Below, in pieces: positions 7,675 through 15,582 of a stretch of DNA of 64,000 nucleotides. The notes beneath the pieces were generated by a model that worked only from the letters and a program-made list of their open reading frames with translations, made no database searches and was not told the DNA's origin. The translations under genes were made by a program, and so were the position numbers. The first letter of the stretch is position 1. The number at the start of each line of letters is the position of its first letter. The DNA comes from Clostridiales bacterium (GTDB lineage Bacteria; Bacillota; Clostridia; Monoglobales; Monoglobaceae): NCBI GenBank assembly GCA_019419865.1, contig JAHZIG010000015.1:3648-67647 (forward strand), in the 5' to 3' direction.

Positions 7675-7908
7675 ATGAGGAACAATTATTATAAGAGAAT
7701 AAGATACTTAAGAGAGGATCACGATTTGTCGCAGCGGGCGCTCGCCGCGAAACTCGGCATGAAGCAGGCGCAGTATTGCAGATACGAGCAGGGGTATCGG
7801 GATATCCCGACCGACGTATTGATAGGTATCGCCGATATATTCAACACGAGCACGGACTATATCTTAGAGCGCACGGACGACCCGAGCCCGCCGCGCAGAC
7901 GGCGATAA
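7675..7908 (+). CDS. XRE-family (HTH_3) transcriptional repressor
   Basis: A 77-residue, single-domain Cro/C1-type regulator. The helix-turn-helix runs over LSQRALAAKLGMKQAQYCRYE (~18-38), followed by the usual DVLIGIADIFNTSTDYIL helices (~47-64) and an Arg/Pro-rich tail. No ligand- or oligomerisation domain is present. It is divergent from the gene at 7043-7501, and two matching dyads lie in the 173-bp interval, so autoregulation plus repression of the neighbour is the simplest reading. A TATAAT-like string touches the start codon, so the real promoter of this gene is unclear. Confidence 0.85.
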   Translation: MRNNYYKRIRYLREDHDLSQRALAAKLGMKQAQYCRYEQGYRDIPTDVLIGIADIFNTSTDYILERTDDPSPPRRRR

Positions 7909-8064
7909 AAACGCCGTATATTGCGATAAGTCCGCGTTCTATTTTGGAGCGGTCTCTTCGGGGGAGTTTTGCGCTTTATCGAGCCGTATAAAATCCGGCG
8001 CGTCCTGTTTAGATTTCGCAAAGATTACATTCCGTACAATTTTATTACAATATATTTAATTAGC

Positions 8065-8093
8065 TTGACGCGAAAATAATAAAGTGTTATTAT
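8065..8093 (+). promoter_or_regulatory. Promoter of the Lrp-like regulator/aminotransferase operon
   Basis: TTGACG, a 17-bp spacer and TATTAT. The ~100-nt leader that follows contains two GC-rich dyads (near 8120-8140 and the GTCGGATATCCGGAC palindrome near 8140-8155) before the start at 8203; a control role is possible but not shown. Confidence 0.6.
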
Positions 8094-8202
8094 TGAGGGT
8101 ATTAAAATAGAACGATACTGCCGCGCTCGTATGGCGGCGGTCGGATATCCGGACGGGTTGGATACGGCTGCGGCGTATTTATAATGAAATGGGGTTTTGT
8201 TT

Positions 8203-8703
8203 ATGTCAGGATTAACTAACGCTGAAAAAATACTCGATATACTTCATAAGGATTGCAGGATACCGCTTGAACAGATAGCCGATATGCTCGGCGAGTCCGT
8301 GGAGGTCGTCGCAGAGGAAATAAGTAAAATGGAAGAAGACGGCGTTATCTTAGGTTACGGAGCTAAGGTCAATTGGGATAAGGCGTTCGGCTCCGAGGCC
8401 GTGACCGCGTATATCGAGATCAAGGTGACGCCGCAGAGGAATCAGGGCTTCGACCGTATCGCCGAGAGGATATACCAGTATCCCGAGGTCAAGGCGGTGA
8501 ATCTCATGAGCGGGAGCTACGACTTTGGCATAACGGTCGAGGGTTCCAACGTCAAGGAGATCGCCCAGTTCGTCTCGGATCATCTCGCGCCGATGGATTC
8601 CGTTATAAGCACCGCCACCCACTTTGTGCTCAAGAGATATAAGTACGACGGGATAATCTGCAACAAACCGGAAAAAGACGACAGGGAGGTAATTTCCCTA
8701 TGA
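8203..8703 (+). CDS. Lrp/AsnC-family transcriptional regulator
   Basis: A 166-residue feast/famine regulator: an N-terminal winged helix (~1-60, ILDILHKDCRIPLEQIADML) and a C-terminal RAM ligand-binding domain (~70-150, with AYIEIKVTP and SGSYDFGITVEG). I start it at ATG 8203, which has a GGGG site 8 bp upstream; the in-frame TTG two codons earlier lacks a spaced site. The stop overlaps the aminotransferase start (ATGA), so the two genes are coupled. The pair mirrors Bacillus subtilis alaR-alaT (yugG-yugH), where the regulator controls the transaminase in response to alanine. Alanine as the effector here is an inference. Confidence 0.88.
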   Translation: MSGLTNAEKILDILHKDCRIPLEQIADMLGESVEVVAEEISKMEEDGVILGYGAKVNWDKAFGSEAVTAYIEIKVTPQRNQGFDRIAERIYQYPEVKAVNLMSGSYDFGITVEGSNVKEIAQFVSDHLAPMDSVISTATHFVLKRYKYDGIICNKPEKDDREVISL

Positions 8704-9872
8704 GTTTCGACGTAAATAAGATACTGAACAACACCGTCAAGAATATCCCTCCGTCCGGGATAAGAAAGTTTTTCGACGTCGCGGCGGAGATGGAGGACTG
8801 TATCTCGCTCGGAGTCGGAGAGCCGGACTTCGTCACACCCTGGCATATCAGGGACGAGGGAATATATTCGCTCGAAAAAGGGCATACGCATTATACCTCA
8901 AACTCGGGTCTTAAAGAGCTGAGGACTGAAATATGCAACTATCTTCTGCGCCGCTTTGGTTTGAGCTATAATCCGCTGAGCCACGTCGTGGTGACGGTCG
9001 GCGGCAGCGAGGCGATAGACCTGTTTATCCGCTCGATCGTGGAGCCGGGCGACGAGGTGATCGTGCCCGAGCCGTGTTTCGTCTGCTATAAACCGATAGT
9101 CGAGCTTCAGGGCGGAGTCGCGGTTCCGATAATAACCAAGGCGGAGGATAAGTTCAAGCTCACGCCCGAGCAGCTCAAGGCGGCAATCACGCCCAGGACG
9201 AAGGCGCTCGTATTGCCGTATCCGAACAACCCGACCGGCGGTATAATGAACAAGAAAGACCTCGAGAAGATCGCCGAGGTGATTCTGGATACGAATATCA
9301 TGGTACTGTCGGACGAGATATACGCCGAGCTTACATACGGCGGCGATCACGTGTCCATCGCGTCTATCGACGGTATGCACGAGAGGACGGTCGTGGTAAA
9401 CGGCTTCTCCAAGACGTACGCGATGACAGGCTGGCGTCTCGGCTACGCCTGCGGCGGCGAGGAGATAATCTCGGCTATGACCAAGGTCCACCAATACGCG
9501 ATCATGTCCGCGCCGACGACCGCGCAGTACGCGGCTATAGAAGCGCTCAGAAACGGAGACGGCGACGTCGAGACGATGAGAAACGAATACAACTACAGAA
9601 GAAACGTGATAGTCAAGGGCTTTAACGACATGGGGCTCGACTGCTTCGAGCCGGAGGGCGCGTTCTACGCGTTCCCGTCGATCCAGAGCACGGGCATGAG
9701 TTCGAATGAATTCTGCGAGAGACTGTTGTATTCAAAGAAGCTGGCCGTAGTTCCCGGCAACGCGTTCGGAAGCAGCGGCGAGGGCTTTATCAGATGTTCC
9801 TACGCGTATTCGATAGATAACATCAACGAGGCGCTAAACAGGATGGACATGTTTTTGAAGGAGATAAAATAA
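8700..9872 (+). CDS. PLP-dependent class I/II aminotransferase (AlaT/PatA-like)
   Basis: A 390-residue fold-type I aminotransferase. The PLP-binding Lys lies in NGFSKTYAMTGWRLGY (~238), with PYPNNPTGG (~177), the conserved Asp in LSDEIYAEL (~204-212) and the C-terminal substrate-binding Arg in EGFIRCSYA. It transfers amino groups between amino acids and 2-oxoacids in the cytoplasm. Pairing with an Lrp-type regulator favours an alanine or branched-chain substrate, but specificity cannot be read from sequence. It overlaps the regulator by 4 bp. The downstream side runs within 16 bp into a repeat element. Confidence 0.9.
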   Translation: MSFDVNKILNNTVKNIPPSGIRKFFDVAAEMEDCISLGVGEPDFVTPWHIRDEGIYSLEKGHTHYTSNSGLKELRTEICNYLLRRFGLSYNPLSHVVVTVGGSEAIDLFIRSIVEPGDEVIVPEPCFVCYKPIVELQGGVAVPIITKAEDKFKLTPEQLKAAITPRTKALVLPYPNNPTGGIMNKKDLEKIAEVILDTNIMVLSDEIYAELTYGGDHVSIASIDGMHERTVVVNGFSKTYAMTGWRLGYACGGEEIISAMTKVHQYAIMSAPTTAQYAAIEALRNGDGDVETMRNEYNYRRNVIVKGFNDMGLDCFEPEGAFYAFPSIQSTGMSSNEFCERLLYSKKLAVVPGNAFGSSGEGFIRCSYAYSIDNINEALNRMDMFLKEIK

Positions 9873-9887
9873 ACGGAGCAACATAGC

Positions 9888-10066
9888 AACGTAGAGATTA
9901 GGGATTAGAGATTAGCGATTAGGAGTCCAAATGCTTCTGTAACGTGGAAACGGCTGCTGTAACTTATAGGAAAACAATGTATCCATTTCCGCAAACAAAG
10001 CCGTCAGGCGTTAAAGCGTCCCATCTTGCTACTATTCGCTATTCGCTAATAGCTAATCGCTACGTT
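9888..10066. repeat. Heptamer-based terminal-inverted-repeat element, copy 1
   Basis: A 179-bp non-coding element bounded by AACGTAG and CTACGTT. The ~35-bp ends are inverted repeats matching at about 29 of 35 positions. The left arm is made of tandem 7-mers (AGATTAG, GGATTAG, AGATTAG, CGATTAG), and the right arm carries the inverse CTATTCG/CTAATAG/CTAATCG units. A second copy lies at 17070-17254; both also share interior stretches (GTCCAAA and AGCCGTC-GGCGT-AAAG). The layout resembles a MITE or other passive hairpin-forming repeat. It ends 16 bp before the putative antitoxin start, so it may carry that operon's leader. Confidence 0.75.
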
Positions 10067-10082
10067 ATGAAAGGCGGTAATT

Positions 10083-10310
10083 ATGGATCGACACGAATAT
10101 ATTACGGACGAAGAGGTCGTAAAGCGAGCTAAGGCCGCGGTCAGATTGGCTATTGAAAAGAAAAAAGTTCTCGGCGCGCCGATAGTGGCGTACGACGTTA
10201 AGACGAACGAAGTATATCAGGTCAACGACGACGGCAGCCGAACCGTTCTGGGTAAAGGCATCGGAAGGGGACGTTACAGTGAAAGATGCAGAGAAAATAA
10301 AGAATCCTGA
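10083..10310 (+). CDS. Putative antitoxin partner of the zeta-like kinase
   Basis: A 75-residue, highly charged protein: an N-terminal helix rich in Lys/Glu/Ala (EEVVKRAKAAVRLAIEKKK, ~10-28), then a strand pattern around PIVAYDVKTNEVYQV (~33-47) and a basic tail GKGIGRGRYSER. Small proteins of this type commonly precede zeta-toxin-like P-loop kinases in Firmicutes and are presumed antitoxins. It overlaps the kinase gene by 32 bp in another frame, so production is coupled. A GAAAGGCGG ribosome binding site precedes the ATG. The antitoxin role rests on position only. Confidence 0.65.
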   Translation: MDRHEYITDEEVVKRAKAAVRLAIEKKKVLGAPIVAYDVKTNEVYQVNDDGSRTVLGKGIGRGRYSERCRENKES

Positions 10311-10881
10311 AATAGTCGTTTTTGCAGGTCCGAACGGATCGGGTAAAAGCACGTTTACAGAATTGCTTAGGCCTCCTATGGATTATATTAACGCAGACGA
10401 GATAAAAAAGATATTAAAATGCTCTGATTTAGAGGCGGCGCAAATTGCAGAACAGCAAAGAGAAGATCATCTCGCCAATATGAGAGAATTCTGCTTTGAA
10501 ACCGTGATGTCAACAGACCGAAATTTAAAGCTTTTACAGCGCGCAAAAGAAAAAGGATATTTTATCAGATGTTATTATATACTTACTTCGGATCCTATTA
10601 TAAATATAGAGCGCGTAAAATCAAGAGTTATAGAGGGAGGGCACGACGTGCCTGCCGATAAAATCATAAGTCGATATAACCGGGCGCTCGACTTGGTAAA
10701 AGATGTGATTATGGCGAGCGACGTCTGTCATATTTATGATAATTCTAACGACGAGCCTTTTCGTATTTTTAAAAAGCGAAAAGACAAATGCTATTATCAG
10801 GAATGCGATAATTGGCGCCTGGAGGATATCAAACTGCTTACCGCAGTTTCTAATATGGAGGAAATAAATTTAAACGACTAA
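10279..10881 (+). CDS. Zeta-toxin-like P-loop kinase
   Basis: A 200-residue AAA-type kinase related to zeta toxins, some of which phosphorylate UDP-N-acetylglucosamine and block wall synthesis. Seen: Walker A GPNGSGKST (~16-24), a catalytic-type Asp in INADEIKK (~36-43), the FETVMST motif (~74-80) and an Arg-containing lid (ERVKSRVIEGGHDVP, ~113-127). The start is GTG at 10279 with GGAAGGGGA 7 bp upstream. It overlaps the small partner gene. Some members of this family act on other substrates or are not toxic, so the toxin label is tentative. An IS1182-family element begins 78 bp downstream. Confidence 0.75.
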   Translation: MKDAEKIKNPEIVVFAGPNGSGKSTFTELLRPPMDYINADEIKKILKCSDLEAAQIAEQQREDHLANMREFCFETVMSTDRNLKLLQRAKEKGYFIRCYYILTSDPIINIERVKSRVIEGGHDVPADKIISRYNRALDLVKDVIMASDVCHIYDNSNDEPFRIFKKRKDKCYYQECDNWRLEDIKLLTAVSNMEEINLND

Positions 10882-11648
10882 AAACGTCGCGATTGATAAG
10901 CGTCGGCGTCTTTGACTTTGTATAAATTGTATAAAGAGGGCGAGATATCTCCCGCCGCTTCAGCCTGTCGAAGAACCCGCATTTGCATCAAGCAAAAATA
11001 GGGTTCTTCTTCATATTCGTCAAATATACAAAAATACCCAGTAATTTCGAAGGGGTATCGTTACCCTTCCATTTCCATTTTGCCAGTTTTTTCAGATTCA
11101 TGGTTGCAAACTTAAGCCTTACCCAGGCGCTTACCTGTGCAAGACCTCTGTATGGAGTGTATCTCATTGCGTGTTTTTCCTTTGCATCCGCAAATACTCT
11201 CTCTATCTTCTCTTTTCGCATTTTATATAATTCAGCGTATTTAGGCGTATGCCTTACGTCCTCTGCAAGCTCTATGTAATTTGACCATATGTGTTTGGTC
11301 ACCGTCTTCACACAATCCTTGGACTCTGTGCATAAATGTCTTGTGGGACAATTTTTACATATTTCAGGATTGCTTTTATATTCTCTGTACCCGTCTCGGT
11401 TTGTAGTTTTGTAACCCAATACTTGATATTCAGGACAAATGATACAGTCATAATATTCGTCATATACATATTTCCACCACTGATGTCCGCCTTTCTTTGT
11501 CATCGGTCTTTTGTATGCTGTGGATATCACTCTTCCGTCGTCAAATATCTTTTTACATATATGTAGTGGTAGAATAAAAAACGTACAGGTTAAAGCTTTC
11601 GCAAAATCAGCATATGTGATATAATATAGCATATGAGGAGGCAATAAC

Positions 11649-11939
11649 ATGGCTACACAGAAAAAGTATTCACAGGAGTTCAAAAACGATGCGGTTGAAT
11701 ATCGTAAATCGCATGCAGAGCTGTCGCTTAAAACATGCGCGGCAAATCTCGGTGTGTCACCGGTATCATTGAGAGAATGGATTAAAGCTACCGATGATAC
11801 GGGTAAGGTTGTGATGAGAGGATCCGGAAATTATGCAAGTGATGAGCAAAAGGAGATCGCTAGACTTAAACGAGAACTGCGTGATACTAAGGATGCGTTG
11901 GAAATACTAAAAAAAGCAATCGGTATTCTGGGAAAATGA
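11649..11939 (+). CDS. IS3-family transposase OrfA
   Basis: A 96-residue protein with an N-terminal helix-turn-helix (YSQEFKNDAVEYRKS and AANLGVSPVSLREWIK, ~7-46) that binds the IS ends, and a C-terminal Leu/Arg-rich helix (EIARLKRELRDTKDALEILK, ~72-91) for multimerisation. The ATG is behind AGGAGG. The 3' end carries the slippery heptamer G-GGA-AAA (11930-11936) directly before the TGA, the expected site for a -1 frameshift giving the OrfAB transposase. Confidence 0.92.
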   Translation: MATQKKYSQEFKNDAVEYRKSHAELSLKTCAANLGVSPVSLREWIKATDDTGKVVMRGSGNYASDEQKEIARLKRELRDTKDALEILKKAIGILGK

Positions 11940-12826
11940 CAGGAGTTATTTATTCTACGGTTAGGGAAACTGCAATTGACCGTCGGGATAACGGACAGAA
12001 GCTCTCGATCACCGGGGTACTGAAAATACTTGGTCTGTCCAAAAGCGGGTATTATGATTTTTGCAGAAGGAAGCCATCCGCTACACAATTACATAAAGAG
12101 AATATGATGGAGCAAATTGTAAAGATATATGATGAAAGCCATCAGATTTATGGGGCACCTAAGATAACAAAAATACTTCATGAGGCAGGAAATATAATAT
12201 CAGAGAGGACGGTCGGATTGTATATGCATGAGCTTGGAATACATGCACATTATGTGAAACCACGCACACAGACAACAATAGATTCAAACTTTAGCGATGA
12301 GTTGAAGAATATTCTTGATGAAAGATTTAACCCGGACGAGCCAAACGCTTACTGGTGTACAGATATCACATATATATACACAGCTGAAGGATTTGTCTAT
12401 CTTTGCAGCGTAATGGATCTTTATTCAAGAAAAATCGTTGCATGGACTCTATCGAAAACATTAGAGGCTAAGTATGTAGTAGAGACGGTTCGTAAAGCGA
12501 TAGTTTCTACAGGCAGCAGACCGAAGGTGATACATAGCGACAGGGGCAGCCAGTATACATCAATTGAGTATAAGCGAATTACAAATGGTATAGAGAGAAG
12601 CTATTCAAAAAAGTCTTATCCATGGGATAATGCATGTATAGAATCATTTCATTCACTGATAAAGAGAGAATGGCTTAACAGGTATAAAATCAGTGATTAC
12701 AGGCATGCATACAGGCTTGTATTTGAATATATAAATACATTCTACAATACACGAAGGATACATGGGCATTGCAACTACAAAACGCCGTTAGAACATGAAA
12801 AGGCATATTATGAAAGGACGGCATAG
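11936..12826 (+). CDS. IS3-family transposase OrfB (DDE integrase core)
   Basis: A 296-residue rve-type catalytic protein. An HTH_21-like segment (~40-95, SHQIYGAPKITKILHEAG) is followed by the DDE core: first Asp in WCTDITYIYT (~142), second in VIHSDRGSQYTS (~200) and the Glu in ACIESFHSLIKRE (~235). The ATG overlaps the orfA stop (ATGA), so it may be made alone or, after -1 slippage at GGGAAAA, as a fusion with OrfA. Complete and apparently functional. Confidence 0.93.
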   Translation: MTGVIYSTVRETAIDRRDNGQKLSITGVLKILGLSKSGYYDFCRRKPSATQLHKENMMEQIVKIYDESHQIYGAPKITKILHEAGNIISERTVGLYMHELGIHAHYVKPRTQTTIDSNFSDELKNILDERFNPDEPNAYWCTDITYIYTAEGFVYLCSVMDLYSRKIVAWTLSKTLEAKYVVETVRKAIVSTGSRPKVIHSDRGSQYTSIEYKRITNGIERSYSKKSYPWDNACIESFHSLIKREWLNRYKISDYRHAYRLVFEYINTFYNTRRIHGHCNYKTPLEHEKAYYERTA

Positions 12827-14052
12827 CAGCTTTTATGCCGCGAAAGTTGCTTGACAATGAGGGGATGGCATGATAGGCTCATGCCACTGCGCAGCCCTCG
12901 GGGCACCGCCCCGGCGCAGAACGTTATGCCATCAGAGGCTCGTTGTCAAGCAAACCGTGGAATAAATGCGACCAATTTGTGCATTTTGCTGATTTTACTA
13001 AAAAACAAAGGTTTAATGTGTCCGTTATCTTGACATAGCACCAATGGGGCGTTTTGTATGCGCTGTCCGCTACTATTGTTTCTATCTCCGGAAAGTTTCC
13101 TACAAGCTTGTCATATACGTCGTCAAACGCTACGCTGTCATGAACGTTGCCGGAAGTTACTACTGTTTCGAGAACAAAACCGTTTTTGTCGCAAGACGTG
13201 TGCGCTTCATATGCAAATTGTCTTTTATGTTCGCCCTTTACAAAAAGTCCGCTTTCGGGATCGGTTGTGCTTTGCGTGATTTCCTTCGTTTTTTCCGCTT
13301 TCTTTGCCCTCTTTGCTTTCTCTAACTTCTCTGCCTTTTTTCGATTCTTCAGTTTCTTTTTTGATGTGTTGTCTTTTTTCTTTCCGCCGGTTTTACTATT
13401 ATCTTCAAAGGGCTTTTTGCCATGCTCTAATCGGTCTTTATTTATTTCTTCCAACAATTCGTCGGCATATCTTTTGGCGGCAACCGGTACTTCAATTTTT
13501 ATTTTCTTATTAGTATTAGCGTTCGCCTTTATATGCGTTCCGTCTATGAATACAGCTTCGGGCTTCAAATATCACGCCTCCGCCGTTTCGCTTAATATCC
13601 AGCCAAATATCTTATCTATTGTATCTGCGTTAAATCTATTGCGAAAGTTGTAGCTTATTGTGGAAAAGTGGGGCGTTTCATCTGTTAATCCATATCCCAA
13701 AAACCAACGGTAAGCAACATTTAACGATACCTCTTCTGCGGTTTTGCGTAACGACGGCAATCCATACAAATGCTGAATCAAGACCATCTTGAAGAGAATT
13801 ACGGGATCTATACTTGGTCTGCCGTTATCATCGCAATACAGGTCTTCCACAAACTCATAAATCTTGGAAAAGTCTACCGCGGCGCGTATTTGTCTTAACA
13901 AATGATCTTGCGGTACCAAATCTTCTACGCATATCATTTCTATTTGGTATCTGTTTTCATAGCCTTTTTGCATCATCTTTCATCACCGCTTATATTTTAT
14001 CACATAAAAAAGAAAAAGCCCAGCTTTTTCTGGACTTTTTCGACAGGCTGAA

Positions 14053-14082
14053 CCGTATAACGCCTCTTCGAGGTTTATACGG
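14053..14082 (-). terminator. Hairpin downstream of gatB, probable terminator
   Basis: CCGTATAACGCCTC-TTC-GAGGTTTATACGG forms a ~13-bp stem. On the minus strand it lies ~70 bp after gatB. The bases beyond it, where a T-tract would be expected, are the end of the IS1182 element, so the insertion may have replaced the tail of this terminator. Confidence 0.55.
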
Positions 14083-14087
14083 CTTCT

Positions 14088-14122
14088 GTTATAAGTTTAT
14101 AATTCTAAGTTTTAAGTTATAA
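14088..14122. repeat. Five tandem heptamers (GTTNTAA-type)
   Basis: Units: GTTATAA, GTTTATA, ATTCTAA, GTTTTAA, GTTATAA. The 7-bp period is the same as in the arms of the elements at 9888 and 17070, but with a different heptamer. Only one arm is visible. Confidence 0.5.
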
Positions 14123-14149
14123 GCTCAGTAAACTAATCTTTGCGTTCGT

Positions 14150-15580
14150 CTATCCGTTCAAGGCCTCGGTCAGCAGTTTGTTGACCACGCCGGGGTCGCC
14201 TTTGCCTTTAAGCTCTTTCATGCATTGACCCATCAGGAAGCCGATCGCTTTTTTGTTACCAGACTTGTAGTCTTCTACAGCCTGCGGATTGTTCGCTATC
14301 GCCTTATCGACTATCTCCTTGACCAAGCCCTCGTCGCTGACCTGTTCGAGGTTGTTGTCCTTGACGTATTTTGCGACGTCTAAGTCCTCTTTGAACGCGA
14401 TCGCGAAGATCTCTTTCGCCTTGTTTCGGTTTATGGTCTTTTTCTCGACCAACTCGATCAGAGTAGCCAGCGCCTTGGGCGTAAGTTTCATATCCTTAGT
14501 CTCCGCGTCGTTTTCGCCGAGCAGGCGCATGAGCTCGCCCATGATCCAGTTTGAGACTTCCTTCGGCTTGCCGCATATAGCGGTCGTCTCCTCGAAGAAG
14601 TCGGCCAGCGCTTTCTGGGTCGTTATGATTCCCGCGTCGTATTCGGGCAGGCCGAACTCGCTTACGTATCTCGCTCTCTTAGCGTCCGCAAATTCGGGCA
14701 GGGAAGCGAGGTTCGCGTTATACCAATCGTCGTCGATCTCTATCGGCGGGATATCCGGCTCGGGGAAGTATCTGTAGTCCTCGGCGTTCTCCTTGCTCCT
14801 CATCGCGTAGCTCTTGTCCTTGTTGTCGTCCCATCTGCGGGTCTCCTGAACAACCTTGCCGCCGCGCTCTATTACGTCTATCTGGCGTTTCGCCTCGTAG
14901 TTTATCGCTTTAGCTATCGCCTTGAACGAGTTGAGGTTCTTCATCTCCGTCCTCGTTCCGAACTCTTCTGAGCCCGCCTGTCTCACCGACAGGTTGACGT
15001 CGGCGCGCATCGAGCCCTCCTGCATTTTACAGTCGGACACGCCTAAGTATTCGAGCGTGGATTTGAGCTTTTCAAGATACGCTATGACCTCGTCCGCGCT
15101 CCTGAAATCGGGTTCGCTGACTATCTCTATAAGCGGGACCCCGCAGCGGTTGTAGTCGCACTTGGTCTCGTCGTTGAAGTCGTCGTGGATCAGCTTGCCC
15201 GCGTCTTCTTCCATGTGTATCTCGTGGATGCGTATATCTTTCTTTACTCCGTCCACCTCGATCGGAACGCGGCCGTTTCTGCATATCGGCAGATACAGCT
15301 GCGATATCTGGTACGCCTTGGGCAGGTCGGGGTAGAAATAGTTCTTTCTGTCGAATTTATTATATCTTGTTATCTCGCAATTGAGCGCCATTCCCGCCTT
15401 CATAGCGTAGTTGACCACCTGCTTGTTGACCACGGGCAGAGTACCCGGCATGCCCGTGCAGATCGGACAGCAGTGCGTGTTCGGCTCGCCTCCGAACTCG
15501 GTCGTGCACGAACAGAATATTTTAGATTTGGTCGCGAGTTCGACGTGGACCTCGAGACCCATTACAGTTTCCCATGCCAT
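14150..15580 (-). CDS. gatB: Asp-tRNA(Asn)/Glu-tRNA(Gln) amidotransferase subunit B
   Basis: A full-length, 476-residue GatB. It activates the Glu or Asp on misacylated tRNA and receives ammonia from GatA. Seen: the N-terminal GLEVHVELATKSKIFCSC with the zinc-type Cys pairs (CSC and CCPIC, ~23-40), the kinase-like core with ENAEDYRYFPEPDIPP (~275) and the C-terminal helical YqeY-like tRNA-binding tail (GFLMGQCMKELKGKGDP). It starts 2 bp after the gatA stop. Presence of GatCAB implies that the organism makes Gln-tRNA, and perhaps Asn-tRNA, indirectly. Confidence 0.97.
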   Translation of the reverse strand: MAWETVMGLEVHVELATKSKIFCSCTTEFGGEPNTHCCPICTGMPGTLPVVNKQVVNYAMKAGMALNCEITRYNKFDRKNYFYPDLPKAYQISQLYLPICRNGRVPIEVDGVKKDIRIHEIHMEEDAGKLIHDDFNDETKCDYNRCGVPLIEIVSEPDFRSADEVIAYLEKLKSTLEYLGVSDCKMQEGSMRADVNLSVRQAGSEEFGTRTEMKNLNSFKAIAKAINYEAKRQIDVIERGGKVVQETRRWDDNKDKSYAMRSKENAEDYRYFPEPDIPPIEIDDDWYNANLASLPEFADAKRARYVSEFGLPEYDAGIITTQKALADFFEETTAICGKPKEVSNWIMGELMRLLGENDAETKDMKLTPKALATLIELVEKKTINRNKAKEIFAIAFKEDLDVAKYVKDNNLEQVSDEGLVKEIVDKAIANNPQAVEDYKSGNKKAIGFLMGQCMKELKGKGDPGVVNKLLTEALNG

Positions 15581-15582
15581 AC

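Larger units (their letters stand above)
11564..13043 (+). mobile_element. Intact IS3-family insertion sequence (1480 bp)
   Basis: The element starts TAGTGGTAGAATAAAAAACG and ends with the imperfect inverse, ...CTTGACATAGCACCA. It is flanked by the 3-bp direct repeat ATG (11561-11563 and 13044-13046), the target duplication size of IS3-family elements. It carries orfA and orfB in the usual overlapping arrangement, with no internal stops. It sits inside the IS1182 transposase gene in the opposite orientation. Confidence 0.9.
10988..13976 (-). pseudogene. IS1182-family transposase, broken by IS3 insertion and an in-frame stop
   Basis: Three collinear pieces on the minus strand: residues from 13976 (MMQKGYENRYQIEMICVEDL), the DDE middle part (VFIDGTHIKANAN, 13568 downward, and TIVADSAYKTPH) and the C-terminal part with a Cys-rich zinc-like segment (11560 to 10988, CKNCPTRHLC). 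The IS3 element splits the gene after ADSAYKTPH; deleting it joins the frame exactly to ICKKIFDDG. In addition, a TGA at 13574-13572 interrupts the frame between AEA and YLKPEAVF. One base change from a Gly codon (GGA) would explain it. The transposase is therefore dead twice over. Confidence 0.85.
10959..14052 (-). mobile_element. IS1182-family insertion sequence, interrupted by an IS3-family element
   Basis: The ends are inverted repeats: TTCAGCCTGTCGAAGAA at 10959 and TTTTTCGACAGGCTGAA ending at 14052. Removing the internal IS3 element (11564-13043) and one target duplication leaves ~1.6 kb, the normal size for the family. The transposase reads leftwards on the minus strand. The right end abuts a strong hairpin that is probably the gatB terminator. 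No clear target duplication is seen at the outer ends. Confidence 0.85.

Noticed and set aside
9888-9925. CRISPR array or VNTR
   Set aside because: Units are only 7 bp, there are no spacers, and the array is part of a defined inverted-repeat element present twice.
13572-13574. TGA read as an amino acid (recoding) in the IS1182 transposase
   Set aside because: TGA ends many genes in this window (for example ftsY, gatA-region and ICE genes), and the gene is broken by an insertion as well; a point mutation is simpler.
13044-13653. Plus-strand frames over 10983-11566 and 13044-13653
   Set aside because: They are antisense to the IS1182 transposase pieces, whose collinear domains are clear on the minus strand.
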